Source of the DNA: Galaxea fascicularis
Taxonomy: Eukaryota > Cnidaria > Anthozoa > Scleractinia > Euphylliidae
Direction: 5' to 3'
Assembly (NCBI GenBank): GCA_948470475.1
Contig: OX419337.1
Span: 27,420,372-27,484,371 of the forward strand
Length of the DNA stretch: 64,000 bases
Both the position numbers and the translations under genes were made by a program. Below are positions 28,135 through 39,000 of the stretch, piece by piece (positions within the stretch are counted from its first letter, which is position 1; every line of letters begins with the position of its first letter). Under the pieces are notes generated by a model, which saw only the letters and a list, made by a program, of their open reading frames with translations, made no database searches and was not told where the DNA came from.

Positions 28135-28962
28135 GCAGCAAATAATAAATAAGTAAAATTAGTTCAGTCTCAGATATTTTCCGTGTAAAACAAAGAGTTG
28201 CTGTAAACACCATGAAAGTAAATACAAAGATTCGTTGTAAAAATGTTTCATTAATTTGTACAAGGACCGTGAACATTACTATGTAATGAAATTTCTAAAA
28301 TTTATGAACATGATAAATAAACAGCGTTATATTCAAAGTCGATGGCTGTTCTCAATGACTAAGATTCCGTATCATGACAAGTAAAATGACCAGTCAGGGG
28401 GTGGGTGGGGACGGAAGGGGGGGGGGGTAGTATGGGAAAGCAACTGGCTTTATGCATCGCAATTCCCCACACCCCTGAAATAATTCATGTTGAAAAGGAA
28501 CGGAAACTCTTTTGATCTGTAAGATAAGATTCGGAAGTCGGTTGGATAATTTTGTGGCAACGTTCCCCGAGCGTAACGCTCTCAACGAGAGTCGCGCCCA
28601 GTTCCGAAAAGATATAGAGGTTCAAACGTCTTGTAGCCTTCGCGGCAACGTCACTGGTGTTCGTAACCAGGGACTCTTGCTTCGTTTATCTCCGTCATAT
28701 GCTCGGCTGTCAGTCTGACCCAAACCCCATGTATAGTGTTGCAGTCCTCGTGATCGGGGGCTAGAATCTTCCGACAGTCAGTCGGAACTGACTTCTCAAG
28801 TCCACCCGGTGCTGAAATCAGCATAATACTACCGTTGCACATGCATGTAAGCGAATCTGAGCCGTCAATCATTCGAGTACATACAGTCGCAAACTTCTTA
28901 TCACTGTAACCCGGCGAGCTTGCAAAATCGTCGGCGGCCAGTCGGGCCTGACTGCTAATTGC
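28135..28962. other. Convergent intergenic spacer between the scaffold gene and CWC25
   Basis: About 0.8 kb between two convergent 3' ends. It contains a G run at about 28417-28428 on the + strand and otherwise unique-looking sequence. Some of it is probably CWC25 3' UTR. I found no clear minus-strand AATAAA for CWC25 here. Confidence 0.5.
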
Positions 28963-31900
28963 TTATTTCCCCAGGAAGGACTCGAGCGCCGCCGATGTTC
29001 GCTGGACCGAGTTGATGTTCCGACGGATTCGGTCGCTAACACTGGACGTTGTTTTGGAAGAAAACGACTGAATTTTCATGTCGCTGTTGAAAATAAGAGA
29101 AATAGCATTCTACCGTTAATAAGCCATCGATTCGGTTGAAAGACCATAAACACAAAACATCAGCAAACCATACAGGGAAGCCGATGAGTATGCCACTAAC
29201 CTAACTGGTCTCTTCAAAGTGGGAAAAACGGAATTGCTTCTAAGCAAAGGTTATCATTATCCTATCAGTGTTCCAGATAACTTTCAGAGTCGAGAGACCA
29301 TGGAAGATTTACCAAATTACCAAATTTTCTTGCTCAACAGCTCAGTACGTCAGGTCAAGGAATCAGCCGAACCTCGGATTTTTGACCTGAGAATCCACTC
29401 TTATTTAGAACACTGATTACCATCAAGGAACCTTTTTTCGTAAATTTTAATTTTGAAACTACAAAAAGAGAGGGTAGAAGGGTAGAGAGCAAAAAGTTGG
29501 GATTGAAAACAGTCAACTCAACTTACTTCAAAAACGTTGCACTTTTATCTGATTCCAATGCCTCTTTGGCTTCTAATCTGGCATCTTCCTCCTAACACAG
29601 TCATTTTAAACTCAGTGTAAGTACACAAGTGACTTACTGTTTACATTTTTGCGAGGGGAGTGAAGGTTGGGGGAAGTTTGGTTACTCACAGTTTGCAGCA
29701 AAATCAGCATACACCAAAACAGTAGACTCCCCCTTTTTGAATGGGAGCTCGTTTCCTTTAAATACTTTGGACAGAAACGTAACTACTGATCACCCCCTCG
29801 GAAGCTACTAGTTGGTGGAGGCTGGGAGAAGCAGAGAGAGGGGGGGGGGGGCAGTTGAAGTAAGCTCTTAAACTACTTTGTGCAAAGCGTTTGTTTGGAG
29901 TTAAGTTTTTGTTACTGAAAAACTAAGGTATTGGTCGAGGAAAACATTGGTCACGCTTCTGTTGGTTCTCTTGATCTTCTTTTGGAAAATGTGTGGACCA
30001 AAGCAGGAGGAGGGAGGGGGGGGGGGGCACTTGTACTTTTTATCACACAGGTTGTTCTGGTTCCGGTGACAACACTGTTTACCTTATATCGCTTGACATT
30101 TTTTCCTCTCTGCTCATCTCTCCATCTGCAAAAAGCAATCAAAGAGCAACGGCAAGACCAGTTGTAACCTGTTACACCAACTGTTCCATTACAATGTTTC
30201 AAAGTTAAAAAATTCAGGAGTAAACTGATGTGCAGCGATATAGTGTATGCTTGACAGGGGTAAATCCATGAATTCGGGTTAGGCAAGATACAAACAGATA
30301 CTTGCACAAGTCAGGAAATTTTAGTATTCACTTGCTTCTGGTTGTCGGTGTTTCTAAGAATTTTTTTTTCCATTTCACTACATTCATTTTGCATGGATGA
30401 ATTGTTACTCAGAACAAGACAATTTAAGTTCCTGATAATGATTTACAGTTTTCCAAATTGATTGTGCTACCACAGATCAACACTCACGCAGTTTTAACAA
30501 AAATTTATCAAGATATGACTGTTCAATAATTATTAAAGCACACATCCAGGTCTTGAAAAGAGGGAACGGCAGGATGTCGATAGAATGGGAATTATCAGTT
30601 CAGAGGTGGGTTTATAACAATCCATTATTACAGATTTTTAAGACCGCAGAACAATTGTTAGCTAGGAAAATGGAGTTCACAGCTGAGTATTCTCCCTGCT
30701 TACTGGTTATTATCTTCCACCCTGGGGAACGGGTAGGTGAAAGAAGGAACCCTCACCAAAAATACATGTATTCCACTGAGTATAACACAAAACCAATCCC
30801 TTGACAAAAATGGAGAAAAATCTATGCAACTTTGGTTTTTTGGGTAATCTAACTGTAGACTCAGTTGGTAGAGCATTGCACCAGAATCGTGAGGTCAAGG
30901 GTTCTAGCCCCATTGAAGCCCTGAATTTTTTTTTTCAGGCTTCTTTACGCAATTGTAAATATTGCAATCAACACTGCAACAATAATTCTTCATTTGATAA
31001 CTGTAGACAGTTGTGCAATTTTTATACCACAAAGTATAATTTCTAAATGTTCTTAATGAAAGTCTACCATGACAGCAACCTTACTTGGCATTATCCATCA
31101 TAGCAGCAAGACGCCTTTCTTTCTCAGCAGTATCCATCTGTCTATTGCACAAACAAAATATGAAAGGTCAATCTCTTGTTGCATGGTACCGCTATTCAAT
31201 TATTATTTCTACAACTCCACAAACACAATTTCTAGTTACATATAGGTTTTCACTTTATGAAGATCAAGAAACAGAAGGAAAAAAAACCAAGAAACAATAC
31301 CTAGCCAAGTAGAATGACTTACAAACAAAAGCTACCCTGTTGTGTCCAGTACCTGAAGTACATGCTGTATTTCCCTAAAATTGCTTAGACCTGGCATTCC
31401 ACAAGTCAGATACTGTTTGTGATTAACCTGAGGACCAGGCAGTACTTTCCTTTGGTGCTGTTTGTTAAGATGTACATGGTGGTTCTAGGTTTTGCGTCTG
31501 TAAACTAAATCCTAAGTGTGACCATTCAAGTGAAAGCTACTGAGCAGTATGCCAACCAGTTGGCTCAGTTTGTAGAGCGCCGGACTACCGTGTGGGAGGT
31601 CATGGTTCAAAGCCCCAGCCAGACCAACACTCAGGGTCTTTAAATAACTGAGGAGAAAGTGCTTCCTTTGCAATGACATCTGCAAATGGTTAGACATTCT
31701 AGTCTTCTCAGATAAGGGCGATAAACCAGAGGTCCCATCTCACAACTCTCCACAATTAATTCTGTAATTGTTACAGAACTACTAGGGATGTAACGAACCC
31801 TGGCTGTGACCACCCCTAGTGTTGCTGTTGGGTTGGTGCTTCACATAGGGATAACCTCATTGCACCTTTCCCCCTTGGACAGAATTCCACGAAAAATTAG

Positions 31901-34900
31901 TATGATATGGTATGATATACTTTCCCTGTGGTGCTGTTAATAAAGCAGCACACAAACATATGAGTCTGTGCATGAAATCCTCAATTTGAAAAAAAAAAAA
32001 CTACTGAGCAGTATTTCTTGATTCGTTGAATGGCAACTTAAGGTGTGACCATTCATGTAATCATGTAATCAGTCCAGTAGTCCACTTGTTTATTTTTTAT
32101 GAGGAGTGAAGTTTAGAAAATTTATCAAATTTCCACTACATCAAGAAAGATTTTAATCTTACTTGGAAACTGCAGACCCTCCATTTTGCCATGACATTCT
32201 CCTGTCAGGGGAAGGTGATTTCCTTGATTTTTTGGGAGGTGAGTGTGATGGTGAGTGGGATCTTTGTCTTCTTCTGTCTCTTCGAGGAGAGCTTGAGGAG
32301 TTGTACCTCGGTCGGTACCCATCCCTCCTTTCCCTGTCTCTTTTTCTTGCTGGTGGCCTTGATCGTGATCTTCCCTGTGCCCTTCTTCTATCAGGAGATC
32401 TGAAGAAAAGAAAGATTTAGCCACTGTCCAATGGGCTGATGGATCACTTCAACCAATCTCAAACTGGAAGAATGAAAATTCTTTCTGAATGATAACTAAA
32501 GCATATAAAATTCCAGCTGTTAAAACTCATTTTTTTAATTTAGGTTTTAGATAGATTTTTATTAATGTCTTATCTTTTAACTAGTTTTAATGACTAGGCA
32601 ATTATTGCCTTTGATTGTGTACCGGTCCATAGTTTTTAATAGTTTCTCATGTTTTTAGTTATTTTTAACATAATTTTACTTTAACAATATTGTGTAACTG
32701 AGTATATCCATATAGAGGTCTGTGCTATATAAATGTAATCATTATTATTATTATGAGCTGCATTCACAAATAATATTATAGTGTAAGTTGCACTCCATAG
32801 GAATAAGCTGAATTGAAAGTGATCTGTACTCTAGCTTTAATCAAAAATGAAAAGCAGGTTCATCTCCTAGTGATTCAAATATTAACTAATACCAAATTTT
32901 GAAGGGGCTTTCTTAAGCATTTTCATGTGCCCAACATCTAACACAGAATTGTCTAGACTCCATTCAGCATTCCCATAACATTACTTTGTGCTGATGAAAA
33001 CATTGTTTACCCATGTGTGTCAGCGTAGTGTTCTCCATTTCTGTGATGTGTTCTTCTAACACTTTCTACTCTACCCCTTTAAAAGAAAGACAAAAGTCAA
33101 TGAAATCAGTGGTATACTGCATGCACAGTCTCCATTTTTATGACAGTACAATGAAGCACTGGAGAGGCTAAGTGCCATGTAAACAATGATGTGGCTACAA
33201 TCCCAGTGTAACTGTTACAGGTTAAATTTGATCCCAGGTCATTTTTGATTTAACCTACGTCAAAATGAAATACCTTTGTCTCCTAACCCTAATTATTCAT
33301 GAGAAGACCAAGGAACTTCATTTTGACTTAGGCCAAATCAATAATGACCTGAGATCAAATTTAACCTGTAAAATAACCACATAAGGTAATTATCCAAACA
33401 GTACAGGTTTATCTTTAATTTAAGAAGAGCAAGACATCTCTAAAATTAAAAGATGATATGCAACAGATATTAAGGTAGTTTTGCCTTCAAAATCCACAAA
33501 TTCAAAGATTAAGTTAACAGTCATGCTTTAATTAATCTTGATGAGTTCACAACACAGCAGGGTTAAAGCACAATTTTAAAAGCTACTAATAGTAACCTAT
33601 TGGATTCTTGGTGATGGTTTGTATGATTCCCATTATGCATTTCCATTCTGTCATCCCTTGCTCTGTTCTTGTGATCTTTCATTATTTCTCTCTCATCATA
33701 ACCTCCTCTTCTGTGTCTCTCCTTTCCACTCTTCTTGTGCTGTTTTCTCATTTCATTTTCTGATTCCTCACTTCTCCTTCTGTATTTCTCCTCTCTCTTT
33801 CTCTTTCTTTCTTTTGCTGTTTCTCTCTCGTCATCTTCTGATTCTGAATAACTTTGCTCTGTACGCCTCTCTTTCTTCTTCTTCTTTTCTTCTTTATCTC
33901 TCTTCTTCTTCTTGTCCTTTTTCTTCTTGCCTGATTTGTCCAAGGTAGCTTGAAGCATCATCTTCAGTTGCTTCATTTTCACAGGATTATTAAGCAGCTC
34001 CTTTCTCTTCTCCTCTTCCTTCCTCTTGATAAGAAACAGAGGATCATCCCGCACCTTGGCTGCCAAGTCATTTGGGGTGTTGGCACCAGTATCACTCATA
34101 AAGGAAGCTCCAGGGGCAGTTGCATCCTTCAACAAAACACAAACATATTCATCTCACTCATGCTAAAATGTAAACCTACAGATGTATACATAGGTCTGTA
34201 AAGTCTTGGAGGAGCTACGGGTGGCTTACATGACCATTACTTAGTTTCTTTGGCATGATCGAATAAGGTTTGGCGTAACAGTTAAGGTAACACCTACCCC
34301 AATAAATAATATCGGTGGTACCACTCATAAAAGACTCAAGTTTTGAATTATGTACCTCTTCATTTTCCTGTGCCATAGGGTCCACAGCTTTGTCCACAGC
34401 TTTACCAAGTAGATAAAGTTCACGATCGACCTGGTCACCACCAGCAGCAGCATACATCCAGTCAAGACGCTCTCCCTTTTTCCTTTATTCAAACAACAAC
34501 AGTGACAATGTAACTTTGATTGAAATAATAATAATAATAACAACTTTATTTACCGGTAAGTTTCAAATTGGTCTAGCTGAACACAAGTGCTCTACTAATT
34601 GGAGAGACTGTAAACCAAATAAACTCTAAATTAAATCAAATGTTGGTTTTTGGGAGGAGGGGAAAACAGGATTACCCGGAGAAAAACCTCTCGGAGCAGA
34701 GTAGAGAACCAACAAACTCGGCCCACTTATGACACCGAGTCCGGGAATAGAACCCGGGACACATTGGTGGAAGGCGAGCACTCTCACCACTGCACCAACC
34801 CTGCTACCCAAGCCATGCCACCCTTTTTGTGGTGTCAGAAAACAACATTGAGAGGTTTGTCATAAAAGGCAATAACATGTAACACCACCAATGGTTGAAC

Positions 34901-35607
34901 AACCTGGTTAGGACATTGGTGCTATGGATGGTCTTGCCTTCCACAATTATCAAATTGGCGAATGGGTATGTTAACCGCTTTTTTCACAAAGCATGCTGAA
35001 AATGTGAGATATAATCCAATTATCGCGCTAATCACTTGCTTAACAAAAGGCGTCATTTTGTTCATCAATATGTTCTCAATCACACATACGAGGTCCAAAC
35101 CGACATTTTTCGGGTCTAATACTGCACGGAAGTACTCTATTTTGTTTTATTTTGTTTGGGATTAGTCTTTATTTGGCGTTCGTTTATATTCTGTGTTTCG
35201 TTTCTTTCGTCTGACGTCATTTGTGCTCTCCTAACTGCAGAACTAGGAGCATTTTTCTTACACCAAAAATAAATAAATAAACGCAGCAACAAAGCCACTG
35301 CCGGCTCACTTTGCTATTCCTTGTTGTACTGCATGTTTCTGCATCTCCTCTCGAGCTCTCTCTTCCTCGAGCTCTTTTCGCAGTTGCTCGATTTTCTTGG
35401 ACTCTGCTTCTGCTTTCTGTTCTGCCTTCCATACTCTCTCCACATTTCGAAGCGTCTGCGGATGCCAGCTCTTCTTTAAATTCTGTTAAAAACAAATCAA
35501 GCGATCAATCAGTAATCCAATTGTACCTCACGGCCGTTTAAATGTTACAACAGCAGAAATAGTTGTTGTATTTCGAGCAAAAAGCTTACCAAATCACCTC
35601 CCCCCAT
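28963..35607 (-). CDS. CWC25: Pre-mRNA-splicing factor CWC25, 9 exons, 456 aa
   Basis: Exons in transcription order: 35607-35590, 35482-35310, 34482-34356, 34126-33597, 32399-32163, 31141-31085, 30125-30083, 29591-29527, 29083-28963 (1371 nt, phases consistent). The product starts MGGGDL and continues NLKKSWHPQTLRNVERVWKA, the N-terminal signature of CWC25. Then come LDWMYAAAGG, DDPLFLIKRKEEEKRKELLN-type sequence with LLNNPVKMKQLK, Lys-rich and Arg/Ser-rich tracts (~170-360), MMDNAKWRDEQR and a final RIRRNINSVQRTSAALESFL, all collinear with human CWC25 (425 aa). CWC25 joins the activated spliceosome and promotes the first transesterification step in the nucleus. The donor after exon 4 is the non-consensus GTTACT; reading through it instead would add 11 residues and stop at 33563. 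Introns carry several SINE and MITE insertions. Start shared with the promoter region of INVS. Confidence 0.93.
29835..30030 (+). repeat. Two poly-G tracts in CWC25 intron 7
   Basis: Runs of about 11 consecutive G residues near 29840-29851 and about 10-11 near 30017-30028, with further short G/GA runs. On the CWC25 sense strand these are poly-C. They could form G-quadruplexes on the displaced strand and are likely to be length-variable. Confidence 0.6.
30850..31020 (+). mobile_element. tRNA-derived SINE in CWC25 intron 6 (antisense to the gene)
   Basis: A-box-like CTCAGTTGGTAGAGCA, B-box-like GGGTTCTAGCCCC, then a tail unit GAAGCCCTGAATTTTTTTTT, TTCAGGCTTCTTTACGCAAT and TTCTTCATTTGA. The tail also occurs, in inverted tandem, at 50305-50465. 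Non-coding retroposon of cnidarian type. Confidence 0.7.
31430..32075 (-). repeat. Satellite unit split by a SINE in CWC25 intron 5
   Basis: Reverse-complement satellite sequence (GTTTTGCGTCTGTAAACTAA, GTGTGACCATTCAAGTGAAA, GCTACTGAGCAGTA) occupies 31430-31548. It resumes at about 31918 with ACTTTCCCTGTGGTGCTGTT and continues through ACTACTGAGCAGTATTTC to about 32075. The normal unit reads GAGCAGTACTTTCC without a break, so the intervening 31549-31917 is an insertion. Confidence 0.65.
31549..31917 (+). mobile_element. tRNA-derived SINE inserted in satellite DNA
   Basis: A-box-like TTGGCTCAGTTTGTAGAGCG, B-box-like GGTTCAAAGCCCC at tRNA spacing. The body contains CCAGACCAACACTCAGGGTC, GGAGAAAGTGCTTCCTTTGC and GATAAACCAGAGGTCCC, and the tail is TATGATATGGTATGATATA. 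Different body sequence from the SINE at 30850. Family recognition as a common coral SINE is from memory. Confidence 0.7.
33215..33371. mobile_element. Foldback MITE, 157 bp, in CWC25 intron 4
   Basis: Left arm TTACAGGTTAAATTTGATCC with CAGGTCATTTTTGATTTAAC and CGTCAAAATGAA pairs with right arm TTCATTTTGACTTAGGCC, AAATCAATAATGACCTG and AGATCAAATTTAACCTGTAA. Arms are about 60 nt with few mismatches. Non-coding, no obvious target duplication. Confidence 0.8.
34510..34815 (-). mobile_element. SINE in CWC25 intron 2 (sense to the gene)
   Basis: Read on the minus strand it has a pol III-like head (GGTTGGTGCAGTGGTGAGAG ... CCCGGGTTCTATTCCCGG). Then come GTTGGTTCTCTACTCTGC, GAGAGGTTTTTCTCCGG, AATCAAATTTAGAG-type spacer, CCAATTAGTAGAGCACTTG, and a tail AAATAAAGTT(GTT)(ATT)n ending at about 34510. 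The chance ORF it gives (GSIPGLGVI..., 34626-34811) is a shadow of the repeat. Confidence 0.7.
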
Positions 35608-36066
35608 CTTTGTTTTTCGTGTCCTTCACTGATGTCACGACGAGCACTTAGCGGAAGCTTCAATCTTAGCATGCGCAACAGGAACCGGAAATTTGACCTC
35701 ATCGTGTCCAGTCTCTGTCTGCCTGCCTGCCTGAGATTGACTTCGTCTTTGTGGAAAAAAACAAACACTATCGAAGAATTGAAAATCGTTCTAGAAAATC
35801 GTACTACAATATGCGGTTTACTGTCGCTGAGAACCCATGACAATGAACTGCAAACGTATGGTGGTTATTTTGACGTGACTCGTTGTTGCCATGGAATGAA
35901 ACTGGCCACAGTGACCATAAAAACTGATCAGTCGGAGTTTTGGTCAAGGTGCATCGAATTACTTTTATAATCGGAACATGATCGAGGAATGCTTTCAAGT
36001 ACTTTTCGTCAGAATTCTCATCTTGACATATAGGAATTTATCTGACTCCTTTTCAAAGCAGCACTG
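35608..36066. promoter_or_regulatory. Shared bidirectional promoter region of CWC25 and INVS
   Basis: Only 459 bp separate the CWC25 ATG (minus, 35607) from the INVS ATG (plus, 36067), so both 5' UTRs and both core promoters must fit here, unless undetected leader exons exist. No TATA box stands out. A plus-strand ORF across it (35563-35970) looks like chance. A near X-box is listed separately. Confidence 0.65.
35885..35898 (+). promoter_or_regulatory. RFX X-box-like site upstream of INVS
   Basis: GTTGCCATGGAATG. The left half GTTGCC and AT spacer fit the RFX consensus (GTNRCC N0-3 RGYAAC); the right half GGAATG deviates from GGYAAC. It sits 169 bp upstream of the INVS ATG. RFX factors drive ciliary genes in animals, and INVS is ciliary, so a role is plausible but unproven. 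Confidence 0.4.
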
Positions 36067-39000
36067 ATGGCTTCAAGTGAGAGTAGTAGTGTGAGTATGT
36101 ATAATTTTTGAGCATTTTCACGCCGAAAAAGGTCAATTTGCAAATATATTAGACCATGAAATCTGGTTACCAACGAATTAGTGATACATCATCCTTTGCA
36201 GGCCTAAGTACAGAATAATTTATTTAAACTTAGAGGACTTCCGCGAGGAAAGAGTTAACATTTGGGATTTTCTTGCGGCAGAAGGGTTGTTTTATGATCT
36301 TAGCACTCAATCAATTCAAAGCCAGTTTTAATTAATTTTAAGTTTGTAGTTCACGTTACTCGGACAATCAAATAAACATGATAAATATAAACGTGTTATT
36401 CCAACATATTTACTAGCATCAAGCTTCTAGTGTCACTTGCTTGCTCTTATTATTATTATTAAATTTACTCTCATAATTTCCGTCAGAAATTTTAGCATGT
36501 TTTGGGTAATAGTTCTTTCCAAAATACAATACGGATATTGGTAAGTCTGTATTCTATCTTTTTTCACAGCATGTACAATAAGCTTATATCGAAAAAACTT
36601 GACCCCATAAAAGTAGTATACATTTTATGCTATGATAAATGCCAAAAACATCTTTAAAAGACCTGTCATAATATGACCCTAACATACAGCTGTATTTCAC
36701 ATAGTTTGACAAAAGGTACATTTAATTTTATTTCCTTCCAAGCTTACTGTCAAAATAATGAGTCAATATTTGCATTAAGGTTTGAGAGTTTACTTTCATT
36801 TGTTGAAAGCTCTTTTGTCTTTGCTATGTTATTATACACCTGTGCTTGATCCTTATTGCAACTACAGTACCTGTCAAAGATCTTGCTTGATATATTTTGT
36901 TGATGAAACTCACTTTTAAATAAGTCACGAGAAATGAGCTGTGTTGCATAGTTGGAACTAAAGGCCATATCCATTCTATAAGTAAGACTGGTTAGCCATT
37001 AAAACCCTAAGAATAAAATTAAAATTCTCCTTGTTGTCCCAACACATTTCCTATAGAGGTAGCGAGGAGAAGTTCTTAAAATATCAAGGAAATTCATCTT
37101 GTGTGATCTTAAGGTTTAAAGGTTAATCTGCATTACAACTCTATATTACATCAAAGATGTTACTATTGAAAACTAAAAGCTCAACACCAGCAATAAACAT
37201 TCGTTGAATATATTTTGTACACCTGCTGCAAACATTATAGACCCCTCTTTCTGCAGAAATGGTCAAGTGAAACAAAAAAGGGACATTTGAGATAGCCAAA
37301 AGTTTCTTGGAGAAAGGAATTTTTCAAGAAAAATAAGGGGGCCAAGATGCACAGTTTTTCACAGAATAGGGTGGCATCATTAATGGCAAATTTAATATTG
37401 TCATTAGTGCCTGTCAGTTGGCCAGCACATTTTATTAAGAAGACTCATTACTTGGAGTTTGAGAGCCATATCATTTAGCTTTCAAAATACAGCCGTCATG
37501 ACCTCTGACATTCATTTAATTGTAGCATACTTGTCATGATTTTCAATTGAAGCTGGTTGAAGCATTTCTCAGATGAACATAGATGAGTATTACCTAATGG
37601 TTAAGTGCAAGCCTCTCACATCCACACTTTTAAGTCTACTGACTAGAGAAAGCCTTTGACTAAATGTCAACTTCATCAGAGTGTATACCCCTAGCAACAC
37701 ATATTTGCAGTGCTGGAAGTAAAGGACCACTAATGATAATTAATTCTTGAACTCCTAGCTAGGGAGCATACTGGAAAGAGTTGGTAGCACATTTTCATTA
37801 CCTTTAATTACTTTTAAAATATTCAATAGTATATAGAGCAACATCACTGTTTTGGCATTATAGATCAGAGCAATAACCCACCAATGTTTGAGCATTTTTT
37901 AAAAGGAATATAATTATATGTTTTTAGGAAGATGACACACATCAAAGTCTAGATAATTTGCAGTCTGGCTCGTCTCAAGATGGTAAGTAATACAATTTGT
38001 TCTCAATTTAGTAATCATTTGTTTTAATTTAACATTTGAAGTTGGATATGTGATGATGTCTTTGACTGTTCAGGTGTGTTGCCAACTCCCTTACATGCAG
38101 CTGCTGTTAATGGGAACAAAGGTCTTCTTCAGAGATTGTTACAGGAAGGTAAATAAAAAAATGTAAAATCTTTATGTGCTCTTGTGTAGGCATGTTCCTT
38201 ACATGGAAATAGTTTGTGTTTATGTATGTGTCTTAATATGTAATTCATAGACTTTTCTCACTGAAGATGCTGTCTGGAGTGAGTGACAAAACATATGTAA
38301 ATCCACAGTAATGATCACCACATACCATTGTTCAAAGCTGATTAGTACTGTGTTTGACAAGGAACTTTTGATTATATGTATAAGGTCACTGCATATAGTA
38401 TTGTTTTAGATGACGATATTTTTTTATATTTTTAGTGTCTTGCCTAAAGAAATGGTTCACTGATTGATTGTGAGAACCACATAATATTATTTTGATAATA
38501 ATGATTAAGCTGCTGTAGATAGCATGTCTTGCTTTTTTGTGCGTCAGATGGGAGAATTCTCATTAACAAGGGAGATCAGTTTGGTCGTACTCCACTGGTA
38601 AGAATTCAACAACTACATAGTAAATTAAATTATACCATACCATACCATACCATACCATACCATACCATACCATACCATACCATACCATACCATACCATAC
38701 TATGCTATACTATTTTTAATTAAAATTATCTCAGAAATATAATAGTACATAAATTTAAACCAGTGAAATTTTCATGCTTTGTCATTTTATCAGCTTTGAT
38801 TGTGGCATTGGAGTGACTGATAAACTTAATTTTTTTTCATTTGGTTTTGATAGGTGTACAGTGTCTTGGGGGACAGACTTGACTGCGCAGAGGCACTCTT
38901 GAAAGCAGGGGCCAATGTAAGGACATTCAACCTACAGCACCTTATCGTTATTAGGGTGGGGAGGGCTGTGAATCAATTTCACAGTATATCACCGGTGGCA

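Noticed and set aside
32125..32424. 99-codon minus-strand ORF (REDHDQGHQQEKE...)
   Set aside because: It is the wrong frame of CWC25 exon 5; the Arg/Ser-rich frame SPDRRRAQGRSRSRP is the one continuous with exon 4.
34626..34865. Overlapping ORFs on both strands (GSIPGLGVI-type peptide)
   Set aside because: Shadow translation of a SINE; such peptides commonly pollute coral gene predictions.
35563..35970. 135-codon plus-strand ORF across the CWC25/INVS promoter
   Set aside because: It overlaps the CWC25 first exon antisense, has no recognisable domain and lies in the promoter region.
38631..38710. CRISPR-like regular repeat
   Set aside because: It is a 5-bp microsatellite in an animal intron without spacers.
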